Shown here: one piece after another, positions 32,405-42,700 of the stretch
Numbering within the stretch: position 1 is the first letter of the stretch
How the letters are laid out: each line of letters opens with the position of its first letter
Assembly (NCBI GenBank): GCA_024195585.1
Contig: SWBL01000377.1
Location: forward strand, 1 to 45,980
Reading direction: 5' to 3'
From: Aureobasidium sp. EXF-3400
Taxonomy: Eukaryota; Ascomycota; Dothideomycetes; Dothideales; Saccotheciaceae
DNA: 45,980 nucleotides
The notes under the pieces: generated by a model
Database searches by the model: none
What the model was told of the DNA's origin: nothing
Seen by the model: the letters and a program-made list of their open reading frames with translations, nothing else
Translations under genes and position numbers: made by a program

Positions 32405-33577
32405 TCATGACTCTTGTGCTAGGCCATGCTTTTGGTAGTCCTTGGTGAGCATCTGGTCTCTGGCCTCGTAATGGCCCTCCATTCTCCAGCGCCAGCTCTC
32501 CATGTAAGGCTTGAGATCCTCGACCTCGGGCGACCACCACTTCTCGTGCAGACTTTTAACCCCGCCGAGAAGGTCGTCGACCTTAGGGTAGTGGATGTTC
32601 CATTCGTTGCCGAGCTTGGTCCAGGGCATGTTGCCGTCCTTGCGGTGGGCGTAGTTCAGCAAGTTTTGTTCGGGGAACTGAGGGTCGAAACGGCCGTTCA
32701 GCTTGAGAAGCGACATGTAGTAGTCAAACATATCTCGCGAGGGCTTGAAAACGAAGAAACCAGCGTTGAGGTAATCGATGTTGGGGTAGTCGTGGTGTTC
32801 GTCGGTGGGAGGATAGCCGTGGTCGCGCAGCATCTCGGGTACACCAGCAAAGTTGTACTCGAGAGGCAAAGCTCCCTCATCCGACTTTATGGCGGCAGGC
32901 TGGGTCAAAGTGCCACGAGTCTCGACAGCGGGATCAGCGAAGATGGCATCCAGAGGCTCGACCAGGACAGTATCGCCGTCGAGGAAGCAGATGCGCTCAA
33001 ACTGGTCCAACTCCCACAAACGCAGCTTGGTCATGACGTCCTGCCACGTGCTGGTTTCAGTTTTGACCCAGTCGGCCTTGATAAAGTCTGCGACAACCAC
33101 AACCGCTCCGTCCTTGCGCAACCTCTGTCTCTTTTCTTCCGACACATTCTCAGTGACCAAGACAACGAAGGGGATCGACTTGTCGCGAGACGAGGTCTCG
33201 GGGGCATGCAACAATTGGTATGCGAGGATGCGGGTAGCGATGAAGTAGTGGTCGTTCTCCCAGTTCTCGTCCAGATCGGCATTTCCGGCGAGGAAAGTTG
33301 CGAAAGCATATTTAGCCTTCACGTTCTCGAGGTCGGTGGGATGCCAGTTGTCGTGCGACAATGCCGGAGGCAAAACATCCTTGGCCGTGTCGGTGATGGA
33401 CTGGATGACGGCGTCGCGATGTTCGTCGTATGTGCGGGGCAGAGGTGTGAAGAAGATGGATAGGAAGATGACGATTGTGACAAGCGGAATCCAGAAGGTC
33501 TTTGTATTGCGAATCGTCGGTCTGCGGCGAAACTGGGGAAGCGGCGAAGGCGGAGGAAGAAGGTGTTCTTGGGCCAT
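32405..33577 (-). CDS. GT8-type type II membrane glycosyltransferase (glycogenin-like)
   Basis: Single exon, 390 residues. After a Pro/Arg-rich cytosolic N-terminus, residues about 27-45 (TFWIPLVTIVIFLSIFFTPL) form a signal anchor, so the catalytic part faces the Golgi or ER lumen. The GT8 fold is indicated by KYAFATFLAGN, KLRLWELDQFERICFLDGD with the metal-binding DGD at 200-202, DYLNAGFFVFKPS and FPEQNLLNYAH. Such fungal proteins are related to glycogenin and to glucuronosyl- or N-acetylglucosaminyl-transferases acting on glycans, but donor and acceptor are not known here. A 345-residue open frame on the opposite strand is a shadow of this gene. Confidence 0.88.
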   Translation of the reverse strand: MAQEHLLPPPSPLPQFRRRPTIRNTKTFWIPLVTIVIFLSIFFTPLPRTYDEHRDAVIQSITDTAKDVLPPALSHDNWHPTDLENVKAKYAFATFLAGNADLDENWENDHYFIATRILAYQLLHAPETSSRDKSIPFVVLVTENVSEEKRQRLRKDGAVVVVADFIKADWVKTETSTWQDVMTKLRLWELDQFERICFLDGDTVLVEPLDAIFADPAVETRGTLTQPAAIKSDEGALPLEYNFAGVPEMLRDHGYPPTDEHHDYPNIDYLNAGFFVFKPSRDMFDYYMSLLKLNGRFDPQFPEQNLLNYAHRKDGNMPWTKLGNEWNIHYPKVDDLLGGVKSLHEKWWSPEVEDLKPYMESWRWRMEGHYEARDQMLTKDYQKHGLAQES

Positions 33578-34870
33578 GATGGCTGTGACGGCTACGCGGA
33601 ACGAGCAGCAAGCAGCAGATAGTGGGTAGGCGAGAGTGGTTCACCGCCGCAGCAGGCTACTCGAGAGCGTGGTTGAACGAGTGTCGGGTCGGAAAACGAG
33701 TGACGAGTCGAGGACGCGAGGCCAACAGAGATTATTATTGTCCGAAGGAAATTGACCAACGGCTGGAAAAAGGGACTGTTCAAATTATGACATAGCGGCC
33801 AACCAACATAGGAACGTTGGTCCGCCCTGGAAGTTGGATGTCTCAATCCTCGATACGAACCACAGCCTCTCAATCTCGACTGCTTATTGCCCAAAGGTAG
33901 AGTGGCGCTCGTAACCTCTGCCGATAAGCATGCCAGGAGTTACCTGCCAAGCAGATACGAGCTACACAAGGTCAGCTCCTTGCTGCTGACGACCCCCTTC
34001 AGCGTTTCCCAGCTGAAGCCTACATCTCTGGTCACAAAGTTCCTAGACAAGTGGGAAAGAGGGTGTGCATCCTTGCGTCGCGCCTGTGCACTGTTGCTTG
34101 TTCATCATGCGATACCAACCAGATTGCGACAACCAGGCTTCCTTGACACTCTCTTCCTATACCAACAATCATTGCCTATCTTCTCATCGAATCGAGTCTG
34201 AAAGCTGTCACGTTTGATCTCTCGCTTGACATGTGCGCCTCGCATGTTGTTGGCAGCCTGAAAGCATCTTGAATTTATTTCTGTCCTGTTCTTGGCGACG
34301 CCATCAAAGCTAATGCCATTTTGACTCTGTGCCCCCTTCAGGAATCCAAACTGTTGGGCATCTCATCGAGGCTGTGAAGTTGCATGTCTTCAGCTGACTG
34401 AAATATCCGTGTATTCCCATGTCCGGGCAGATGCGATGAAAGACGCTTAATGCAACAGAGATGACACCACATGCTCGTTCCAGCACTGCATACCGCCAAG
34501 TCGGTGGCAGGAAATCGCGCCATATGACTTCACATTTCTGTCTTTCACATCCGGCTGCTCCCTTCCAATGAATGCGACGAGATCACCACAACCTGAGGCC
34601 GACTACCCCTTGCCGCTACACTCTTTGTAAGCTTCGTGGGATTTGCTTACAAATGAATTTATTGTCGGAGTCGTAGAAGAGCGATGTTGACGCTGATGAC
34701 TATACAACTCAATATGGAGCGGGGAGACTGTGTCTCCGCTTCTGCTGTGAGGGAGGGGCTCAAAACACACTTCTCAAAGATCGCCAGTCCGGCTCGAAGG
34801 TATAAAAGGTGCGGGGTGACCACTTGTCATTGAAATAACACAAATATACCAGCACGTTTAATCAATCACA
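33578..34870. other. divergent intergenic between GT8 and aldo-keto reductase
   Basis: About 1.3 kb between divergent starts. Only short frames of low quality are present. The right end holds the TATA box of the reductase and an AGGGG (stress-element core) at 34754-34758. Confidence 0.5.
34801..34808 (+). promoter_or_regulatory. TATA box of the aldo-keto reductase gene
   Basis: TATAAAAG, 70 bp upstream of the ATG at 34871, followed by a CA/AT-rich leader. TATA-containing fungal promoters are often stress-regulated, and an AGGGG element about 45 bp further upstream fits that. Confidence 0.6.
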
Positions 34871-35830
34871 ATGTCCGGATCGGGGATCAAGACCGTATTT
34901 GGCGGAGGCAGCGTCGGCTTTGGCGTCTTCAAGACTGCAGAGGAATGTCACGATGTCTTCAAGATTCTCAAGGATCATGGCGTCGAGACTATCGACACCG
35001 CTCAGCTCTACGGCGACTCTGAGAAGATTCTCGGAGAAGCGAAGGCTGGTGAGCAGTTCACCATCGACACAAAGACTCCCGGTGGTTTCGGAGCGCAGGC
35101 CAGCACCTCAGACATAATCGAAAAGGGCCACCGAAGCTCGAAGATCCTTGGACCTATCGACGTATTCTACATTCACGCACCCTCCGAGAGTGAACCTAAC
35201 GCCGACGTCCTTTCAGCGGTGAACGAGCTTTACAAAGCTGGTGTCTTCAAGAGATTCGGTCTATCCAACTTTGTAGCCAGTGATGTCCAGGCTGTGTACG
35301 ACTACTGTGAGAAGAACAACTTTGTCAAACCTACAGTCTACCAGGGCAACTACTCGCCCGTAGCTCGTCGCCAGGATACTGAGCTCCTGCCTACCCTCCG
35401 CAAACTTGGCATCTCCTTCTACGCCTACAGTCCATTGGCTGGTGGCTTCCTCACCAAGACAAAGCAAGACGTCCTCGACGGAAAGGGCAGATTCTCCAAG
35501 GAAGGAATTGGCGCAATCTACAACAAAATGTACGCCAGGCCTCAACTCTTAGACTCTCTTACGACATGGGAGAAGATCGCTACCGATGCAAACATTTCGC
35601 GTGCTGAGTTGGCATACCGCTGGGTCAAGTACAATTCTGCCCTGAAGGCTGAACATGGTGACGGAGTCATTGTTGGTACAAGCAGTCTGAAGCAGTTGAA
35701 ACAGACGTTGGAAGGTCTCGATCGTGGACCTTTGTCTGCTGAAGTTGTTGAGAAGATTGACGCCATGTGGGAAAGCATCAAGCATGTTGCACCGCTTGAC
35801 AACTACGCCGATGGTGCCAAGGCTCAGTAG
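34871..35830 (+). CDS. aldo-keto reductase, AKR7-like
   Basis: Single exon, 319 residues, cytosolic (no leader). It is an NADPH-dependent carbonyl reductase of the (alpha/beta)8 barrel type. The catalytic tetrad is visible as D42 (ETIDTAQ), Y47 (LYG), K68 (TIDTK) and H102 (FYIHAPS). Later motifs include GLSNF, QGNYSPVARR, YSPLAGGFLT and the cofactor-binding region GVIVGTSSLKQLKQTLE. The short length and the DTAQLYG and YSPLAGG features resemble the aflatoxin-aldehyde reductase group, whose members detoxify reactive aldehydes. The natural substrate is unknown. The TATA and stress-type element upstream support inducible expression. Confidence 0.92.
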   Translation: MSGSGIKTVFGGGSVGFGVFKTAEECHDVFKILKDHGVETIDTAQLYGDSEKILGEAKAGEQFTIDTKTPGGFGAQASTSDIIEKGHRSSKILGPIDVFYIHAPSESEPNADVLSAVNELYKAGVFKRFGLSNFVASDVQAVYDYCEKNNFVKPTVYQGNYSPVARRQDTELLPTLRKLGISFYAYSPLAGGFLTKTKQDVLDGKGRFSKEGIGAIYNKMYARPQLLDSLTTWEKIATDANISRAELAYRWVKYNSALKAEHGDGVIVGTSSLKQLKQTLEGLDRGPLSAEVVEKIDAMWESIKHVAPLDNYADGAKAQ

Positions 35831-36905
35831 ATACTCGTAATTAATGACATGTTCCTTGAAAGCTAGAGTATAATAAATCTCATGCGTTGCGATGATTTTT
35901 TCACACAGTACAACGTCACCAAGCTCCTGCTAGCGGCAGGTCAACGTGGAATCATATCCAGATGTGTATCTGTGCTCGACCGCCTACAATAACGCAGGTG
36001 ACAGAATACCTAGCACTGGTTTCTACAGTCAACCGTCAGCTCTTCGCCTTGTGGGGACTGAGCCCCGTTGATCGAATGTGTTGACACATGGCCAACACTC
36101 CATCAACGCTCAGGCTTGCCAGATAAGCAGCATCGCTTTTGCTGTTTTCATCTTATGAAGCAACACTCCAACATTGATACTTGTTCCATTGAGGTGTTCG
36201 ACCAGGGACATTATGCTAAGGCTTGCTAAGCGACGATAAGATCGGCGCGTCCAACGGGCGAAAGCCTGTCATGTTTATTTTCGGCCAACGAACGACCTCT
36301 GTGGATTGTTGTATCTTGTTGCGTCCAGGAGTGCAGGAGCGACTCAGGCTTGGTCGATGGCTGGTTCGTCGAGTTGAAGTAGAAACCTTAAGGTCGGACC
36401 GACGAAAGAAGAAGGACGTTTCGGAGCCCGAAGGCTGGCAAGACACGGCATGCCATCGCTTGCGTGTTTTTGGAAAATCAGGATCAACAAGGAATCCACA
36501 CCACTCAGGTCTCGACACCAATGAGAAATGTTTTCATGGCTGGGAGTCACGGTACACCGGTGACTTTGATCCCCGTCTGGCGCTTCTCAACATAGGCAAA
36601 TGAAAAAGCGGGCCCCGGAGTAATGCTGAACAATCCGATGATATTCATCAAGGGCTGACGGTGTTTCAACTTTGCACGTACAACGCGCACTTCGTCATCA
36701 CAACACCTTGATCTCGCTGCTCACTGTCACGCACATACAATCCAAGGAATCTTGAAGGCTGGTTTGACTTGAACCGCCATCCGACGCCACCACCTTTTCG
36801 TGTTTTGCTCAATTTTCCGTGACGCTGGTACTCTAGCCTTTGGCTCCCTTCGTTCTTCACACGGTCGCTCTTTCAAAACTCTTGCACTGTCGCGACACCA
36901 CAGAG
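35831..36905. other. intergenic between aldo-keto reductase and GH76 genes
   Basis: About 1.1 kb. A 126-codon plus-strand frame at 36223-36603 has no recognisable features and is probably spurious. A pyrimidine-rich stretch before 36906 fits the GH76 leader. Confidence 0.45.
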
Positions 36906-38466
36906 ATGAAACCGATACAATCGTCATGGCTTGTCAACGCTTTGTGTTTGACAGCACAGTTTGGGTCGGCACTACAGCTGGATGTCAGTAGTCCGGGTAA
37001 GATCGCAACAACATCATGACACAAAGTCGCCAAAGGCTGATGTCAAACAGACTCGATCAGGTCAACGGCTAGCGTTGTCGCATATGACTTGATGTCGTAC
37101 TATACCGGAAATCGCACTGGAGATGTTCCTGGCAATCTTCCGGCGCCGTACTACTGGTGGGAAGCGGGCGCCATGTTTGGCGAGATGATCGAATACTGGT
37201 ATTACACTGGTGACACGACGTACAACGATGAAGTCAAGCAGGCTCTACTGCATCAAGTCGGAGACGACAAGGACTATATGCCCAGGAATCAGTCAAAGTC
37301 ATTAGTGTGTATCCCCAGGGAGCAGTGATACATCCTCTTGTGACAGGCTGACTGATACGATAACGAACAGGGCAATGACGATCAAGTCTTTTGGGCGTTC
37401 AGTGCCATGTCAGCGGCCGAACTGAAATTCGAAGATCCGGGAGACGGTCAGCCATCGTGGCTCGCACTTGCGCAGGCTGTATTCAACGAGCAAGCATCAA
37501 GATGGGACACGGGAACCTGTGGCGGTGGCCTCCGTTGGCAGATCTTCACGTTCAATGCTGGGTACGACTACAAGAACGCTGTCTCCAACGGTGGCTTCTT
37601 CCAGCTGGCTGCCCGCCTAGCCCGTTACACGCAGAATCAAACATACGTCGACTGGGCAGACAAGATGTGGGACTGGTATGCCACAACACCCCTGCTTGAG
37701 ATCGATACATGGCAGATCAACGACGGATCCAGTACGCAGAAGAATTGCACGGATTCCAGTCAGCTGCAGTGGACATACAACTATGGTGTTTTCATTGCCG
37801 GAAACGCATATCTCTACAACTATGTGAGTCGTCTCGCTCGATATGCAAGAAGCCATACTAATGTGAGATCAGACTGGTGACGCAAAGTACATGGACCGCA
37901 TCGATGGTCTTCTCAACGCTACACTAGCAAGATTCTTCCCTCAGAAAATGGGAGGCGTCATGGTTGAGGTTACGTGTGAGCCCCTGGGCAACTGCAACAA
38001 CGATCAGCCGGCGTTCAAGGCGTTCCTCACTCGATGGCTTGCAGTGACAGCACAACTGGTTCCAGAACTTTACGAACGCATCTTCACATACTTGCGCAAG
38101 TCAGCTGCTGGAGCGGCAGGCCAGTGCTCAGGAGGTGTATTAGGGAGACACTGCGGTCGTGAGTGGAACACAACGACATGGGATGGAATCTCGGGAGTCG
38201 GTGAGCAAATGTCAGCCCTCGCAGTGATCCAAGCTATGATGATGGACACGACGGATCTACCTGCGCCCGTGGGGGCTACGACTGGAGGAACAAGTAAAGG
38301 AAACCCGAGTGCTGGCACAGGCAGCAGCGGTACAACGGGCAACAATGGTCTGCCGTCGGTGAATCGGGATCAGATCACGACGGGTGACAGGGCCGGAGCT
38401 GGCATATTGACAGCAATTGCACTGCTACTCACGATAATTACTGGAGGAAGTTTGGTTCTCGAATGA
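36906..38466 (+). CDS. GPI-anchored GH76 family protein (Dfg5/Dcw1-like)
   Basis: Four exons, 36906-36996, 37051-37304, 37371-37823 and 37873-38466, with introns of 54, 66 and 49 nt; 463 residues. The signal peptide is [28 protein letters not shown]. The GH76 (alpha/alpha)6 barrel is shown by [17 protein letters not shown], the acidic pair D118-D119 in [26 protein letters not shown] and [16 protein letters not shown] Gly/Ser/Thr-rich linker leads to a terminal hydrophobic segment ([21 protein letters not shown]), a GPI-attachment signal. Fungal Dfg5/Dcw1 proteins act at the plasma membrane and are thought to transfer GPI-mannoproteins onto wall glucan. It belongs to wall building rather than to plant polysaccharide degradation. 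Confidence 0.93.
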
Positions 38467-38753
38467 TTGCTTTGATAGCATAGCGTGGAAGGTCAGGAAA
38501 TGACTAGGTATTTTGGTCGACATATGGCTGGCGTCAGGATGGAATGCACAGTACAGACCAAGAATTTGACGTTTTCACTTCTGACAATAGTGTACTTGTG
38601 TGATAGATGGATGGTCGTTGATGATGTTGAGTTTATGATGGTTTTGTAGACTTGGCACGTGATTGGTCAGAGCGATGGGCGACGGGCGTCGCGAAGTCGA
38701 AGTTGGCGGCGCCGAGACAAGATTATTCGACATATCACACATACGACGACAAG

Positions 38754-39702
38754 ATGCCGCCACGACTCAATCTCCTCTCACGGGCATCGCTATGCCGGCC
38801 CACAGCACCTCACGCAAGCGTAGCCTCGCTGCTACAGCCCTTCCTGCGCAGCGCACAACAACCCGTTCAACAGAGAAACGCCTCGATTCTTTCATCGCTC
38901 TCGGACAACTCGGGTGCCTACAACAAGAAGATCAGAAGAGGAAGAGGTCCCTCGTCCGGCAAGGGCAAGACATCAGGACGTGGTCACAAGGGTCAGAAGG
39001 CCCACGGAAAGGTCCCGCGCAACTTCAATGGTGGTCAAACTCCTGATGTCGTTGTTTCTGGTGAAAGAGGTTTCGAGAACCAGTGCGTGCTTCTCTTGCT
39101 GCGAGCATACACTGAACACATGGCTCATACGTGACTCTAGGCACTCGATCGAAATGACTCCGCTCAACATCAACCGCCTCCAAGCCTGGATTGACGCCGG
39201 CCGTCTGAATCCAAACGAACCCATCACACTCAAGGAACTGGCAAAGTCGCGCTGCATCCACGGCATCAAGGACGGTGTCAAGCTGCTCGCCCGCAGCTCT
39301 GAGAAACTCACCACCCCCGTCGAAATCGTCGTCAGCCGCGCCAGTGCCTCAGCCATCGCTGCCGTCGAGGCCGCAGGCGGCAAGCTCACTACTCGCTACT
39401 ACACCAAGCCCTCGATCTCGCGCGTCCTCAAGGGCGACACAGATCCCATTTACAGCATTCAGAGCGCTGCTCCCCTCACACCCCGCCCCGACTTCAAGTA
39501 CAGACTTCCCGACCCGGCCAGCAGAAAGGACATTGAGTACTACAGAGATCCTGCGCACAGAGGTTACTTGAGCCATATGCTGCAAGAGGGCCAGGGCCCC
39601 AGTTTGTTCTTCAAGACTCCTGGCCAAGGTCGTGTGGATCACAAGAAGGTTGCTTCCAAGGGTGCCAAATCTGCTGTCAAGGGCGAGAACAGGGTTTGGT
39701 GA
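38754..39702 (+). CDS. MRPL10: mitochondrial large-subunit ribosomal protein uL15m
   Basis: Two exons, 38754-39082 and 39141-39702, with a 58-nt intron (GTGCGT donor, CTCTAG acceptor); 296 residues. The N-terminus (PPRLNLLSRASLCRP, later QQRNASILSSLSDN) is a basic mitochondrial presequence. The uL15 core shows RRGRGPSSGKGKTSGRGHKGQKA, the glycine-rich loop that contacts large-subunit rRNA, then RNFNGGQTP and, after the intron, IEMTPLNINRLQAWIDAGRL and the C-terminal KLTTRYYTK extension of fungal Mrpl10. It assembles into the mitochondrial ribosome. It is the last gene recognised before the gene-poor right end. Confidence 0.95.
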
Positions 39703-42700
39703 TTTGTCGTGTAATACAAACAACAGGGATGCTTTTCCCGTGTATCAATATTTTATCTTCGTCTTTACGGTCTTTAAGGGTGTCTGTGTTGCTCAAGAGA
39801 ACGAGATGGTGGTTTGGTGGAACGACAGTGATTACGCATAGATAAACTCTTGTGATATGCCCGTATAGGTACTCTGACTCTCACACACTTGCTGTATACC
39901 CGTGCAACATGATGAGTTGTGTGTCACCATACTCCATGCCATAATGGGTCAGCAAAGTAGGAAGATCACGGGTTAGCATGAATCAGGGGTTTCTTCCTTG
40001 TACGTAGCTTTGAATACAAGGATGACATGATAGTTTGCAACCAAATCCTTGTCGCTTCCCCTTGATTTTTGTTCCCATGCTCTTCTGCTAAGAGGCAAGG
40101 CAAGGAGAAAGCACTAAGCAGTAGAGTACTGTAGAGCATAAGTCGCTTACGGGAACAAGACAAAGCAAAAGTGAACTGGGAATATGCGGTTGAATGCATT
40201 GCATGGATGAGTCCAGCTGGATGGGAATGAAATGGCTGGCTGCGCTGACTGCAGCATCTGGAACCCCTCAACCAACGCTTCATTTTTCATGCTCGTAGAA
40301 ATGTTTAGAGGGAAAGAAGAAAAAGAGGATACCTGCAGGACTGCTACTTACCGTTTCTACGCAGTACACACCGCCAGAGTAGTCGCTCCGATGGTTTGGG
40401 AGAGACAAGAGACGATGGACGGGTCGAAAGAAGACCAGAAGCCTGCCTGCGTCCTCCTGCAGTAGCTTTGCTGACTGACTCTTGTTGGCCTACTCTTCGA
40501 GCGCCTGGTCTCCTCTTCATATGCGACCAGTGACCACTCTAGACAGGCCTCAATATCTGTGATGTGGCACGAGCTGGAGTGGATTACTCTACATGTGGGG
40601 TGAGGCGTGTTAGTAGAACAAGGGCTCATCTGACTACAATATAGACGGCATGCCGCAACAAGATACGATAGAGTAGGGTTATCGCAAAGGATTGGGCGGG
40701 TTTGATGTCTTTTCGCGTCTGACGCCTCTGTCAGAGATTAAAATCCACCATGGATGTCACGAGACGTGTGTTACCAGTTGACGCCTTTCCTGCTGTTGGA
40801 ATCTAGACAGGCGTTTTTGTTATCGAATCGTCGTTGCAATCCTGCAATCACCCTCTCGCGGGATGTTGGACGACAAGACGCGATACTTCAGTCGAACACA
40901 TCATCCTCGGCAGCAAGCGAAAAAATCGATCCTCATGATCACGTCTGATGTGTGATTGTACAATCTTGGAACACTATGCGTCACCCGCGTGTCTCTTGTC
41001 GTCCATCTTTTTTTGCTTGCATATCTCCACTTTCAAGCCCGCATATCGAACCATGAAGGTAAAGAAAAAAGATTCGTCGTTCGTTTTCGGGAGTGGAAAA
41101 CGCCATCTCGCTTGATTGGCTTTTTAGTCCATCTAGATACAGCAGTTGGTCTGTTCATTCATGTTTGCTTTTCGAGAAGATACTTTCGTTTCAACGTGTG
41201 TTGAGGAGGAAGGGCAGACGCTGTGTCGTGTTCATTCATTTTCAGCTCTCACCAAATTTGTCTTGGTCGTTTGTTGGCAGGATCCAAGAACCGAGTTCGA
41301 GAAAATGTAGTCATCCTTCTTTGGGGCTTGCAGGGTTGCAGCAAACAATGAAAGTATCGTAAGCGCCTCATTTTTTCATTGGGGCTCGAATTTCGGTTTT
41401 TTTGAATTTGAAGCGAAAAGGCATTTCTAGAAACGGGTGCGGCTGTGGACTCCATACAGAGTTTGTGGACCGAGGATGGCAGGTGCGATGGAAGATAGCG
41501 ACGAGGATGCGTCGAGAAGACGACGCCACGACCGAGTTCGAACATTGAACTTGTGGCGACGCGACGCATGATCGATTATTCGTCGGTTGTTGTTTCTTGA
41601 TCTCGATACAATTCTCCTAAAGCATCGAAACCCAATAACATACCCAGTCAGCCGGGTTGCGGGAGCAAAGGCATGTTCACCGATTCTGTATCATTGACAT
41701 GGATGATGGAGATATGCTGCCTACCGGACCCCGGTTGGTTGCATGTCCGCTGAAGCGCAGAAGAGGAGCCCCTTCCGCAACAACCGTCTGCTTGGTGTCG
41801 ATGGTTTTGACTTTCTCGATTTTGGATTGGGGTCGCCAACACTAGAACGTGCCTCGGAGCGAAATGCAAGATGCAAGGCTACAAGCAAGGGGCTCTTACC
41901 TGCCCTGCGCTGTTCCGCACGGCGCCCGCCGCCCTAGAGCTGTGCTGTGGAATCAGACGATGAGACATGCGCGAGGGTTTGAGATTTGAATGTGCTCCCA
42001 AGCAAACAAAGTTCCCTGCTCCACAGCAGACTTTTGTTTCCCGCTCCGTGAAAAGAAACCTGTGGCTGGGCTTTCGCTGATCCTACGGTGTTACCGGCCG
42101 GTCGGCAGACCACTTTTCAGGTCTCTGCCACCTGCTGCAAGCAGAGTCAGGCCTCCTTGTGGCATCATCTCTACTCCGATACCCGACTTCTCCTTTTGTG
42201 TTCGAGATTGTGTTTCTCGCTGAAATCCGATAGTCAAAGATTCAATTTACAGGCTCAATGCTTGAGCTGACTTTCGTCCGAGGCGCTTCACGCTAAACAG
42301 AATCCCAAAAGTCGTTTTCGTAAATCCTCTTCGCAACTTGTCAGCTGTGGACCACGGTGCAAGATGATCATCTATTGGCAAATATCACCGGATCCACACC
42401 ACTCAGGTACGAACGAACGAACGATGTCAAAGTTTTTTTTGTTCTGTGCCTCCACTATCGAAGGGAGCGCGCGGCACGGAAAGGGAGAGAGGGCAACAAA
42501 CATAGGCAAGGTGGAGAGAGCAATAACAATCTGCAGGAATGGACCAAGTCATGTCGCTGATTACCAGTCCACATGATCTGATCCGCAGAGTAAGGATAAG
42601 CGGTGGAGAAGCGACAAGCAAAACAGAGAAAAGCCCAGACAAGAGTACGAACACCATGCTCGAATGCACTAGCGACCGAGCGAGCAAAAAACGGGCAGCT

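Noticed and set aside
32426..33463. 345-codon plus-strand open frame opposite the GT8 gene
   Set aside because: It lies fully antisense to a gene with clear GT8 motifs, and its Val/Leu/Asp-rich translation is what an antisense shadow of GC-rich third positions gives.
36223..36603. 126-codon plus-strand open frame
   Set aside because: No domain, no hydrophobic or repeated structure and no leader context; it overlaps equally meaningless frames on the other strand.
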